Shown one piece after another: positions 8,630 through 15,195 of a DNA stretch of 30,263 nt. The position numbers and the translations under genes are program-made. The first letter of the stretch is position 1. The number at the start of each line of letters is the position of its first letter. A model generated the notes under the pieces. The model saw only the letters and a list, made by a program, of their open reading frames with translations. It ran no database searches and had not been told where the DNA came from. This DNA comes from CAZVQX01 sp964629735 (GTDB lineage Bacteria; Bacillota_I; Bacilli_A; RF39; UBA660), in contig CAZVQX010000008.1 of the NCBI GenBank assembly GCA_964629735.1, positions 1 to 30,263 on the forward strand, written 5' to 3'.

Positions 8630-10048
8630 ATGAAAAAACCTAATCTAAAGCAAGCTCGTATTAGGACAAAGAAAGAAGTTTTTGTATATACGGATAAATA
8701 TAAGATAACTGAAGATATGAAAAAAATCGGACTTAATAAAAACTATTTTATTAAAACATATGGTTGTCAAATGAATGAACACGATACTGAAAAAATAAAA
8801 GCGATTTTAGAAGATTTAAAATTTACAGAAGTTGCTAAAATGGAAGATGCTGATTTGATTTTATTAAATACATGTGCGATTCGTGAAAATGCTCATAATA
8901 AAGTTTTTGGTATGGTTGGGAGAATTAAACATTTAAAAGAAAAAAAACCCCATATAATTGCTGGGATTTGTGGCTGCATGGCACAAGAAGAAGTTGTTGT
9001 AGATGAAATATTATTTAAATATAATTGGTTAGACATTGTTTTTGGTACTCACAATATTCATAATTTACCTAATATTTTGGCAACCTCGCTAGCTAAAAAA
9101 GAAATAGAAATTGAAGTTTTGAGCATTGAAGGGGATATATATGAAAATATTCCAATTAAAAGAGAAAGTCCTTATAAAGCTTGGATTAATATTATGTATG
9201 GATGTGATAAATTTTGTACCTATTGTATCGTTCCTTACACAAGAGGGAAACAAAGAAGTCGTCATCCGCGATTTATTATTGATGAAGTAAAACAATTAGT
9301 TAAAGAGGGTTATCAAGAAATAACTCTTTTAGGGCAAAACGTTAATGCTTATGGTAAAGATTTAGAAATAAATTATACATTAGCAAATTTATTAAAAGAT
9401 GTTGCCGAGACAAATATTCCACGTATTCGTTTTGTGACAAGTCACCCATGGGATTTTACTGAAAAAATGATTGAAGTTATTAGAGATAATAAAAATATTA
9501 TGCCATATATTCATTTACCTATTCAATCAGGCTCAAATGAAGTGTTAAAACGAATGGGACGTCGATATACTAAGGAATCGTATATGGAATTATATAACAA
9601 AATAAAAGAGAATATTCCACATGCCTCAATTACAACTGATATTATAGTTGGTTTTCCAGGAGAAACAGAAGAAGATTTCCAACAAACTTTAGATGTTGTA
9701 AATGAATGTCAATTTGACTCAGCATTTACATTTATCTTTTCTAAAAGAGTAGGCACACCTGCTTATAATATGGATGATAATGTCTCAACAGAAGAAAAGA
9801 ATAGTCGTTTATCACGTTTAAATAAATTAGTTAATAATTATTCAAATTTAGCAAATCAAAGATATGTTAATAAAGTAGTTCCTGTTCTTATTGAAAGTTA
9901 TAGCGAAAAAGGTCAAAACATGTTAATGGGTTATACTGAGACGATGAAACGTGTAAATGTATGCGGTGATTCATCTTATATTGGGAAAATTGTTGATGTT
10001 GAAATAAACTCGGCAAAATCATGGAGTTTAGATGGAAAAATTAAATAG
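8630..10048 (+). CDS. miaB: MiaB, tRNA-2-methylthio-N6-isopentenyladenosine synthase
   Basis: The protein is 472 aa. It is a radical SAM methylthiotransferase that adds a methylthio group to i6A37 of tRNAs reading UNN codons. The N-terminal domain has the auxiliary-cluster cysteines C46 (YGCQMNEHD), C82 (NTCAIRE) and the GCMAQ Cys (C116). The radical SAM motif is C192, C196, C199 (GCDKFCTYC). GFPGETEEDF and a C-terminal TRAM-like region (about 410-472) complete the family layout. An N-terminal extension of about 38 residues before FIKTYGCQMNEHD resembles the Bacillus enzyme, which supports the chosen ATG. The cotE homologue follows, matching the B. subtilis order apart from a missing ymcA. 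Confidence 0.95.
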   Translation: MKKPNLKQARIRTKKEVFVYTDKYKITEDMKKIGLNKNYFIKTYGCQMNEHDTEKIKAILEDLKFTEVAKMEDADLILLNTCAIRENAHNKVFGMVGRIKHLKEKKPHIIAGICGCMAQEEVVVDEILFKYNWLDIVFGTHNIHNLPNILATSLAKKEIEIEVLSIEGDIYENIPIKRESPYKAWINIMYGCDKFCTYCIVPYTRGKQRSRHPRFIIDEVKQLVKEGYQEITLLGQNVNAYGKDLEINYTLANLLKDVAETNIPRIRFVTSHPWDFTEKMIEVIRDNKNIMPYIHLPIQSGSNEVLKRMGRRYTKESYMELYNKIKENIPHASITTDIIVGFPGETEEDFQQTLDVVNECQFDSAFTFIFSKRVGTPAYNMDDNVSTEEKNSRLSRLNKLVNNYSNLANQRYVNKVVPVLIESYSEKGQNMLMGYTETMKRVNVCGDSSYIGKIVDVEINSAKSWSLDGKIK

Positions 10049-10066
10049 CCAAAAGGCTATTTTTTT
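10044..10066 (+). terminator. Terminator of miaB, overlapping its stop codon
   Basis: AATAGCC / GGCTATT with an AAAA loop and a T-tract. The TAG stop of miaB lies inside the 5' arm. Confidence 0.85.
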
Positions 10067-10081
10067 GTGCACTTTTGCACA
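10066..10081. repeat. Short dyad upstream of the cotE homologue
   Basis: TGTGCA / TGCACA around a CTTT loop, just after the miaB terminator and over the putative -35 region of the cotE promoter. It may be an operator or a minor hairpin. Confidence 0.3.
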
Positions 10082-10097
10082 CTTCACGCATAAATTA
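10071..10097 (+). promoter_or_regulatory. Putative sigma-K-like (sporulation) promoter of the cotE homologue
   Basis: GCATAAATTA contains CATANNNTA (10089-10097), the B. subtilis sigma-K -10 consensus, and an AC dinucleotide lies 16 bp upstream (10071-10072), as expected for its -35. No sigma-A promoter with proper geometry is visible here. The TGATATAAT at 10108-10116 includes the start codon and cannot drive the gene. This is a short-motif match and needs transcript data. Confidence 0.35.
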
Positions 10098-10114
10098 AAG
10101 TGAGGGGTGATATA

Positions 10115-10648
10115 ATGGCAACATACAAAGAAATAGTTACGAAAGCTGTTGTTGGAAAAGGAAAAAAATATTTTAAAAATAACTATACATTTGATGTAGA
10201 ACAATTACCGACGACAATTTTAGGATGCTGGGTTATAAATCATAAATTTAAAGGTTATAAGACTGGTGATAAAATAGGTATTGCTGGTTCCTATGATGTT
10301 AATATTTGGTATTCATATGAGGAAGATAGTAAAACAACAGTAATTAATAAAAAAATTGATTATAATGATGAATTTGCAGTTAAAGTTCGTGATGATGCTG
10401 ATGTTAATGGTGAAACAGATATTATAGTCCGTACTTTAAAACAACCTAATTGTACAAAAGTAGATATATCGGAAGACGGTAAAATAAATTTTGATATTGA
10501 AAAAGAATTGGGAGTTGAGATTGTTGGCGAAACAAAAATTAAAATTCTAATTGAAGAAGATGAGGAACCATGGGATATAATTGAGGACGAAGTTACAGAT
10601 GAAATAGAAAAAGAAATTGATGAATCAGTTAATGTTGATTATATATAA
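10115..10648 (+). CDS. cotE: CotE-family spore outer-coat morphogenetic protein homologue
   Basis: The protein is 177 aa and close to B. subtilis CotE in length and pattern: YKEIVTKAVVGKGKK at the N-terminus, LGCWVINHKF, SYDVNIWYSY, a KQPNC motif, VGETKI, and a strongly acidic C-terminal tail (about 150-177) as in CotE. CotE directs outer-coat assembly on the forespore. The start is the ATG at 10115, 6 nt after GAGGGG; an in-frame GTG at 10100 lies upstream of that Shine-Dalgarno and is rejected. The gene follows miaB as in Bacillus, supporting orthology. Whether the organism sporulates cannot be judged from one gene. The protein could have another surface role in a lineage that lost sporulation. 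Confidence 0.88.
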   Translation: MATYKEIVTKAVVGKGKKYFKNNYTFDVEQLPTTILGCWVINHKFKGYKTGDKIGIAGSYDVNIWYSYEEDSKTTVINKKIDYNDEFAVKVRDDADVNGETDIIVRTLKQPNCTKVDISEDGKINFDIEKELGVEIVGETKIKILIEEDEEPWDIIEDEVTDEIEKEIDESVNVDYI

Positions 10649-10650
10649 TC

Positions 10651-10686
10651 AGGTGTCAACAAAAAGAGGTTGACACTTCTTTTTTT
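10651..10686 (+). terminator. Terminator of cotE, overlapping the rpsP promoter
   Basis: 10-bp stem AGGTGTCAAC / GTTGACACTT (one G-T pair) with an 8-nt loop, then CT and a run of Ts. The 3' arm contains TTGACA, the -35 box of the next promoter. Confidence 0.9.
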
Positions 10687-10698
10687 ATATGTTAAAAT
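10670..10698 (+). promoter_or_regulatory. Strong promoter of rpsP-khpA embedded in a terminator
   Basis: Consensus -35 TTGACA (10670-10675), 17-bp spacer made largely of the terminator T-tract, extended -10 TG-T-TAAAAT (10693-10698). Predicted 5' UTR is about 16 nt. Confidence 0.85.
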
Positions 10699-10720
10699 GT
10701 TTAAGAAATGGAGGGATAAC

Positions 10721-11005
10721 ATGGCGGTAAAACTTAGATTAAGAAGAATGGGCGCGAAAAAACAACCTTTTTATCGTATTGTTGCGGCGGATTCAAAAAG
10801 TCCTAGAGATGGGAGATTTATTGAAATTGTTGGTACATATAATCCGTTAACAGAACCAGCGGAAATTAAAATTAACGAAGAATTAGCGATGAAATGGTTA
10901 AACAATGGTGCTGAACCAACAGAAACAGTTCGTAACTTATTTAAAAAAGTTGGGATTATTGAAAAGTTTCATAATGAAAAAATTACGAAAAATGGTGACA
11001 AATAA
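10721..11005 (+). CDS. rpsP: 30S ribosomal protein S16
   Basis: The protein is 94 aa starting MAVKLRLRRMGAKKQPFYRI, the standard S16 N-terminus. S16 is an early-assembling 30S protein that binds the 5' domain of 16S rRNA. The ATG at 10721 follows GGAGGG (10710-10715). A longer open frame starting with TTG at 10670 would begin inside the terminator hairpin and the -35 box, so it is rejected. Its TAA overlaps the khpA ATG. The pair rpsP-khpA matches the B. subtilis ffh-rpsP-khpA-rimM-trmD cluster, but ffh, rimM and trmD are absent here, so the cluster is reduced. Confidence 0.96.
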   Translation: MAVKLRLRRMGAKKQPFYRIVAADSKSPRDGRFIEIVGTYNPLTEPAEIKINEELAMKWLNNGAEPTETVRNLFKKVGIIEKFHNEKITKNGDK

Positions 11006-11250
11006 TGAAGTTGTTAGAGTTAACTGAATTTTTGGTGAAAAGTATTGTTAGTGAACCAGATATGGTATCAGTTAAACAATTTGAAGGTGATGAAGAACAA
11101 TTAATTATAGAAGTACTTGTTTCTGAAAATGATATGGGGGCAGCTATAGGTCACAATGGAAATAATGCAAATGCTATTAGAACTATTGTTCAAGCGGCTT
11201 CTTATACAGATAATAATAAACAAGTTAAAATAAATTTTGATTGTTTTTAG
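11005..11250 (+). CDS. khpA: KhpA-type KH-domain RNA-binding protein (YlqC family)
   Basis: This 81-aa protein is a single KH domain with a GHNG loop in AAIGHNGNNANAIRTIV (the GxxG RNA-binding loop) and beta strands at either side. In other Firmicutes KhpA forms a dimer with KhpB/EloR and affects RNA metabolism and cell elongation. Coupling to rpsP by the TAATG overlap is the usual arrangement. The length is typical (about 75-82 aa). Confidence 0.92.
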   Translation: MKLLELTEFLVKSIVSEPDMVSVKQFEGDEEQLIIEVLVSENDMGAAIGHNGNNANAIRTIVQAASYTDNNKQVKINFDCF

Positions 11251-11252
11251 TT

Positions 11253-11279
11253 AAAAGATTTACATAAATCTTTTTTTTT
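11253..11279 (+). terminator. Terminator after khpA, overlapping the next promoter
   Basis: AAAAGATTT / AAATCTTTT with an ACAT loop and nine Ts. The TTTACA across the 5' arm and loop is the -35 of the next promoter. Confidence 0.8.
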
Positions 11280-11287
11280 GCTATAAT
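11259..11287 (+). promoter_or_regulatory. Promoter of the coiled-coil membrane protein gene, merged with the terminator
   Basis: -35 TTTACA (11259-11264) within the hairpin, 17-bp spacer containing the T-tract, extended -10 TG-C-TATAAT (11282-11287). Predicted 5' UTR is about 19 nt. Confidence 0.75.
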
Positions 11288-11312
11288 CAACTATAGATAA
11301 AGGAGTGATATT

Positions 11313-13345
11313 TTGTTGGAAGTAGGTAATTTACTAGATATGATTGCGGCTTATTTGGAACAAATAAAGTTAATAAAAGCTCAACCAGTTGTAGATGAAG
11401 TTGCACTGGACAATGCTTTATGGAAAACTTTAGGATTAGCCATTAATCTTAACGATGCTTATGAAAAACTTTATCGAGATGAATTGGCCAAATTAGAATC
11501 TATTGATACCATTACAATTCGTGACGAATTATTAAAGCGGGAAAGAATTTTAGAATTGTCTAAAACAAGGGAATCAGTTTTAGAAAATATATTCGACAAG
11601 AATGATTTAGAAGAAGCTAAATTGTATGATTTGTTTGAAGATATTAGACGTGAACAAGGGTATGAAACAACTTTTCATGAAAGTGACTTGAAATTAGTTG
11701 CTGAGCAACTTGAATTAGTTGAGGAAAACAAAAAAGAAGAACAATTATTATTGGAAGAAATTAGTAATAATAAACAACTAATTGAAACTATAAATAATAA
11801 TATGATGTCTTTTGAAGAGTTTAATCAAAAATTAAATGAAGAATATGCCAGATTTATTGAGATAAACGAAATTGATAAGATTGATATTGAATCAGCAAGT
11901 GTAACTAAATTAAATGGATTAGAAAAAATATCAGTAATGGAAACAAATCTTAAATTGATGGAAACAGCCAAAAACATTGATCCTAATAATTTTAAATATT
12001 TAGGTGAGAAATATGAAAACACCAAAATCATTGTCGAAGAAGCAAATGAATTATTGTTCATGACTGATTTGGCTAAATTAATGAGAAAAAATGTTAATAA
12101 TTTTGAAGAATTATTAGCTAAAGTTGAAGAAATTGGCAACCTAGTTCAAGACAGAGAAACAAGTTTATTATCACGATTCCCTAATATTCAATATCCTAGT
12201 GATTTTTCATATCGAACAATGTTTTTTATGAATGATATTAAAATGGTTAAAGATCAAATGAATTATGCAAATGAATTATCTAGATTAGAAGAGAGAAATA
12301 TTGAAATTGATAGCAAATTGGAAACTCTTTACGATAATGTAAAAGGCCGCCGGGAACTAAATGAAATTATATATAATAAAAATATTGCATCTGGTTTAGA
12401 ATTAGAAGAACACGAACAATTAGAAGAACACGAACAATTAGAAGAANNNNNNNNNNNNNNNNNNNNNNNNNNNNNNNNNNNNNNNNNNNNNNNNNNNNNN
12501 NNNNNNNNNNNNNNNNNNNNNNNNNNNNNNNNNNNNNNNNNNNNNNTGGTTTAGAATTAGAAGAACACGAACAATTAGAAGAACACGAACAATTAGAAGA
12601 AAATATTGAAAATGCAGAAAAGAGTCAAGTTGAAAAAATAGATGAAGAAATATATGAAATAGAAAACGTAGAACAGGCAAAGCCGGGATTATTGAAAAAA
12701 GCAAGAAAGATAAAAGATAAACTGTTATTAATTGCTAAAATTGCTGCGGTTGTTATAATTGCTGGATCATTGTTAGGCTTCCCACAAAAAATTCAAGAAA
12801 AATTAAATAAACAGGAAGAAATTGTTGATACGATTGAACAAGAGAATTTAACTTCAGCAGAAGATTTAATTACAATGATTGAAGAAGTGGAACAAGAGAC
12901 ACAAGAAATCACTCATAGTATTGGTGATAAAATTAATTTAAGCGACGGTGTTAATTATTATCGTGATGCTGTTTCAGCTCAAATGGATAATAATCGTTAT
13001 GTTGTTGGTAAGAATGGTTTACGTCCTGAAAATTATAATATAAACCGTATTGCTATTATGGAAAAAGATCAAAAAGGATTACCTACCGGGAAAATATTAG
13101 CAATTAATTCAAATCCAGGCGTTAGTGCCGAAGAACTAGCGGCCTCACTTGGTTTATCCAAAGGTCAATATGAAGTAATGATTCATATTGGTTCAGGTGA
13201 TGAACATGGAAATTATATAGAAGCCGATGCAAATAGAAAATCAACTGATGATTTATGTTGGTTAAAGAGCGATTCGCCAGGTATTTCACTAGTAAAACCA
13301 GCTTCAGAGATTTTAAAAGAAAATGAAAGGGGAATGACTAGATAA
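11313..13345 (+). CDS. Large coiled-coil, single-span membrane protein of unknown function (contains assembly gap)
   Basis: I read one gene across the 100-N gap (12447-12546). The N-terminal part starts at TTG 11313, 7 nt after AAAGGAG (TTG at 11316 is possible), and encodes 378 residues of Glu/Leu/Asn/Lys-rich predicted coiled coil. It ends in tandem LEEHEQ repeats. After the gap the same repeats resume, then an acidic linker, a membrane helix (about 12740-12785: LLLIAKIAAVVIIAGSLLG) and about 185 residues beyond it. That domain contains IGDKINLSDGVNYY, a beta-rich SH3-like pattern by inspection only. An open frame starting at TTG 12692 is just the tail of this gene: its frame runs unbroken back to the gap. 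If the identical 55-bp flanks are merged, both halves join in frame as about 625 aa. I do not recognise the family. Confidence 0.7.
12392..12446 (+). repeat. 18-bp tandem repeats (LEEHEQ) at the left edge of the gap
   Basis: Two full copies of TTAGAAGAACACGAACAA plus a partial third. The 55 bp ending at 12446 are identical to 12547-12601 on the other side of the Ns. Confidence 0.9.
12447..12546. other. Assembly gap of 100 Ns
   Basis: Exactly 100 N, the usual placeholder for a gap of unknown size. It lies within a tandem repeat inside a coding region. Confidence 0.98.
12547..12601 (+). repeat. Same 55-bp repeat block at the right edge of the gap
   Basis: Identical to 12392-12446. The reading frame GGT-TTA-GAA matches the left copy codon for codon. 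Confidence 0.9.
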
Positions 13346-13605
13346 TGAATATTGGTGTAAATAATGTAATAACATTAAATAATGATGAAAAATATTTAGT
13401 TTTATCTGAAACAGAATATAACAATAATAAATACTATTATCTAATTGGTGTCACTCCTGATGGTGAAGAGTTAAATGATAAAATTAAGATTATGACGGAA
13501 GTTACAATTGATGGTAAATTAAGTTTAAAAGTATTAAAAGATCCAGATATTATTGAACAAATAAAGCAATTATTAGCAGATAATTTAGCAAAAAACGAAT
13601 TTTAA
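13345..13605 (+). CDS. Small hypothetical protein coupled to the coiled-coil gene
   Basis: This 86-aa protein of unrecognised family has an N-terminal half that looks beta-rich (ITLNNDEKYLVLSETEYNNNKYYYLIGV). Its C-terminal helix is acidic/hydrophobic (DPDIIEQIKQLLADNLAKN). No signal peptide or membrane segment is visible, so it is cytoplasmic. Its ATG overlaps the preceding TAA (TAATG), so it is probably co-translated with the large membrane protein and may act with it. GGGGAATG upstream supplies a Shine-Dalgarno. Confidence 0.7.
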   Translation: MNIGVNNVITLNNDEKYLVLSETEYNNNKYYYLIGVTPDGEELNDKIKIMTEVTIDGKLSLKVLKDPDIIEQIKQLLADNLAKNEF

Positions 13606-13649
13606 TGTAAATAAACAATAATAAAAATCAGTGATTTTAAAGAAAAAAA

Positions 13650-13712
13650 CAATATTTTATAGAAAAATGCAATATTTTCAAAAAAAGTATTGCCAAAACT
13701 AAAAAAATATTG
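13650..13712. repeat. CAATATTTT repeats upstream of the tRNA promoter
   Basis: Two direct copies of CAATATTTT (13650-13658 and 13670-13678) are exactly 20 bp apart. An inverted copy AAAATATTG (13704-13712) lies in the promoter spacer. Each is flanked by A-tracts in phase with about two helical turns. This may be an UP-element/curved region or a binding site. Confidence 0.4.
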
Positions 13713-13718
13713 TATACT
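13690..13718 (+). promoter_or_regulatory. Promoter of the tRNA-Ile-Asn-Glu cluster
   Basis: -35 TTGCCA (13690-13695), 17-bp spacer, -10 TATACT (13713-13718). Predicted start is near 13725, 15 nt before tRNA-Ile. Confidence 0.85.
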
Positions 13719-13739
13719 TTAATAGTCATTGATTTTATT

Positions 13740-13816
<77 letters not shown>

Positions 13817-13819
13817 TTC

Positions 13820-13896
13820 GCCTTAATAGCTCAGTCGGTTAGAGCACTTGACTGTTAATCAAGGGGTCGTAGGTTCGAGTCCTACTTGAGGCGCCA
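13820..13896 (+). tRNA. tRNA-Asn (GTT)
   Basis: 77 nt with encoded CCA. Acceptor GCCTTAA/TTGAGGC has one G-T pair. The anticodon loop CTGTTAA gives GTT. It lies 3 nt after tRNA-Ile. Confidence 0.98.
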
Positions 13897-13902
13897 TTTA
13901 TT

Positions 13903-13979
13903 GGTCCGTTGGTGAAGCGGTTTAACACACTGCCCTTTCACGGCAGCATTCATGGGTTCGAATCCCATACGGATCACCA
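13903..13979 (+). tRNA. tRNA-Glu (TTC)
   Basis: 77 nt with encoded CCA. Acceptor GGTCCGT/ACGGATC. The loop CTTTCAC gives TTC. Confidence 0.98.
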
Positions 13980-13992
13980 AAATTGATATATT

Positions 13993-14020
13993 AACCTTAT
14001 AAAATTTATAAGGTTTTTTT
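13993..14020 (+). terminator. Terminator of the + strand tRNA cluster
   Basis: AACCTTATA / TATAAGGTT (9 bp, 5-nt loop) followed by Ts. Confidence 0.85.
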
Positions 14021-14044
14021 ATTGTTAAAAAGCTATAAAAACAC

Positions 14045-14068
14045 AAAAAAAATCGTTTGAACGATTTT
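14045..14068 (-). terminator. Terminator of tRNA-Ser on the - strand
   Basis: On the - strand AAAATCGT-TCAA-ACGATTTT is followed by a T run. It faces the tRNA-Glu terminator, so the two units converge cleanly. Confidence 0.8.
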
Positions 14069-14080
14069 CATAACATATAA

Positions 14081-14171
14081 TGGCGGAGCAGGAGGGATTT
14101 GAACCCTCGCATCAGTTACCCGATCTACGCCCTTAGCAGGGGCGCCTCTTCAGCCTCTTGAGTACTGCTCC
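14081..14171 (-). tRNA. tRNA-Ser (GCT)
   Basis: 91 nt with the long variable arm typical of tRNA-Ser. Acceptor GGAGCAG/CTGCTCC, discriminator G, encoded CCA. Anticodon stem CGCCC/GGGCG with loop CTGCTAA gives GCT (AGC/AGT codons). Confidence 0.97.
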
Positions 14172-14183
14172 ATTGCATCTATA

Positions 14184-14212
14184 ATATTACAGTAAAAAAC
14201 ATTTTATGTCAA
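14184..14212 (-). promoter_or_regulatory. Promoter of tRNA-Ser (- strand)
   Basis: On the - strand: consensus TTGACA (14212-14207), 17-bp spacer, -10 TAATAT (14189-14184). The tRNA begins about 13 nt downstream. Confidence 0.8.
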
Positions 14213-14260
14213 TATTAAAATTTAAAAATAATAATTTTAATTTCTATTATATAAAAAAAA

Positions 14261-14269
14261 TGGTATAAT
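14261..14269 (+). promoter_or_regulatory. Extended -10 promoter of the ABC transporter operon
   Basis: TG-G-TATAAT (TATAAT 14264-14269) with a weak -35 TTTCTA 17 bp upstream (14241-14246). Predicted 5' UTR is about 23 nt, with AAAGGAG before the ATG. Confidence 0.65.
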
Positions 14270-14298
14270 TATATTATATTACAAAAAGGAGATGAGTC

Positions 14299-15195
14299 AT
14301 GTTAAGAGTAGAAGGAGTAAGTAAGTCATATGGGCCGCATTTAGCAGTTGATAATTTATCATTTTCTGTTAATTCTGGTGAAATTTTTGGATTACTTGGT
14401 GTTAATGGTGCCGGTAAAACAACAACTTTCAGAATGATTATGGGTCTGTTACCAGCTGATCAGGGTAAAATAACATTAAATGGTAAAGAAATTGATTATT
14501 CTTTAACTGATAAAATAGGTTTTTTAACTGAGGAGAGAAGTTTATTAACTAAATTAACAGTTAAGGAACAATGTTTGTTTTATGGTACGTTAAAGGGAAT
14601 GAGTAAAGAACAAATTTTAAAAAGATTAGATGAGTTATTAGAAAAATTTGAAATTTCTGATTATAAAGAACGAAAAATAAAAGAACTTTCAAAAGGTAAT
14701 CAACAAAAAATTCAATTTATTACCGCTATTATTAATGAACCAGAATTATTAATATTAGATGAACCATTTGCAGGATTAGATCCAATTAATATCGAAATGT
14801 TTAAAAAAGAAATAATTGAATTAGCAAATAAAGGAAGTATGATTATTTTTTCAACACATAGAATGGAACATGTTGAATTGTTTTGTAAAAAAATTGTTGT
14901 ATTAGTTAATGGTAAATCAATAATAGAGGGTAATCTTGCTGATATTAAAGAACAATATCGAAAGAAAAATATTTTAATAAAGGGTAATATTAATAAAGAA
15001 GATTTATTAAAAATTAAAGGTGTAGTAGAAGTTATTGATAGAGCTGATGAATTAGAAGTTAAAATTGAAAATAAGGATGTTTTCCAAGAAGTTTTTGATT
15101 TTGTTAAGAAGACTAAGGGAATAACAAAATTTGTCGTTGAGGAGCCTTCATTAAATGAAATATTTATATCAAAAGTAGGTGAGAGTTATGAGTAG
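14299..15195 (+). CDS. ABC transporter ATP-binding protein (NatA/CcmA-like)
   Basis: The protein is 298 aa. It has one nucleotide-binding domain with Walker A GVNGAGKTTT, signature LSKGNQQK, Walker B LLILDEPFAGLDP and switch His in FSTHRMEH. A C-terminal extension of about 75 residues (NILIKGN..., LEVKIENKDV...) is typical of NatA-type exporters. It overlaps the permease gene by 8 nt. Together they form an ABC-2 efflux system. NatAB exports Na+ in B. subtilis, but relatives export peptides, drugs or lipids, so the substrate is unknown here. Confidence 0.93.
   Translation: MLRVEGVSKSYGPHLAVDNLSFSVNSGEIFGLLGVNGAGKTTTFRMIMGLLPADQGKITLNGKEIDYSLTDKIGFLTEERSLLTKLTVKEQCLFYGTLKGMSKEQILKRLDELLEKFEISDYKERKIKELSKGNQQKIQFITAIINEPELLILDEPFAGLDPINIEMFKKEIIELANKGSMIIFSTHRMEHVELFCKKIVVLVNGKSIIEGNLADIKEQYRKKNILIKGNINKEDLLKIKGVVEVIDRADELEVKIENKDVFQEVFDFVKKTKGITKFVVEEPSLNEIFISKVGESYE

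Noticed and set aside
10108..10116. Perfect extended -10 (TGATATAAT) at the cotE start codon
   Set aside because: Transcription from it would begin inside the coding sequence. It arises from the Shine-Dalgarno/ATG overlap and has no -35.
10670..10720. N-terminal extension of S16 from TTG 10670
   Set aside because: The codon lies in the terminator hairpin and -35 box, upstream of the predicted transcript start. The standard S16 N-terminus begins at 10721.
12392..12601. CRISPR-like repeat array around the gap
   Set aside because: The repeats are contiguous 18-bp in-frame coding units without spacers.
12692..13345. Separate 217-aa membrane protein starting at TTG 12692
   Set aside because: The same frame is open back to the gap and encodes the LEEHEQ repeats seen on the left side, so it is the C-terminal part of the 11313 gene. 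The left frame running through the Ns to 12554 is likewise artificial.
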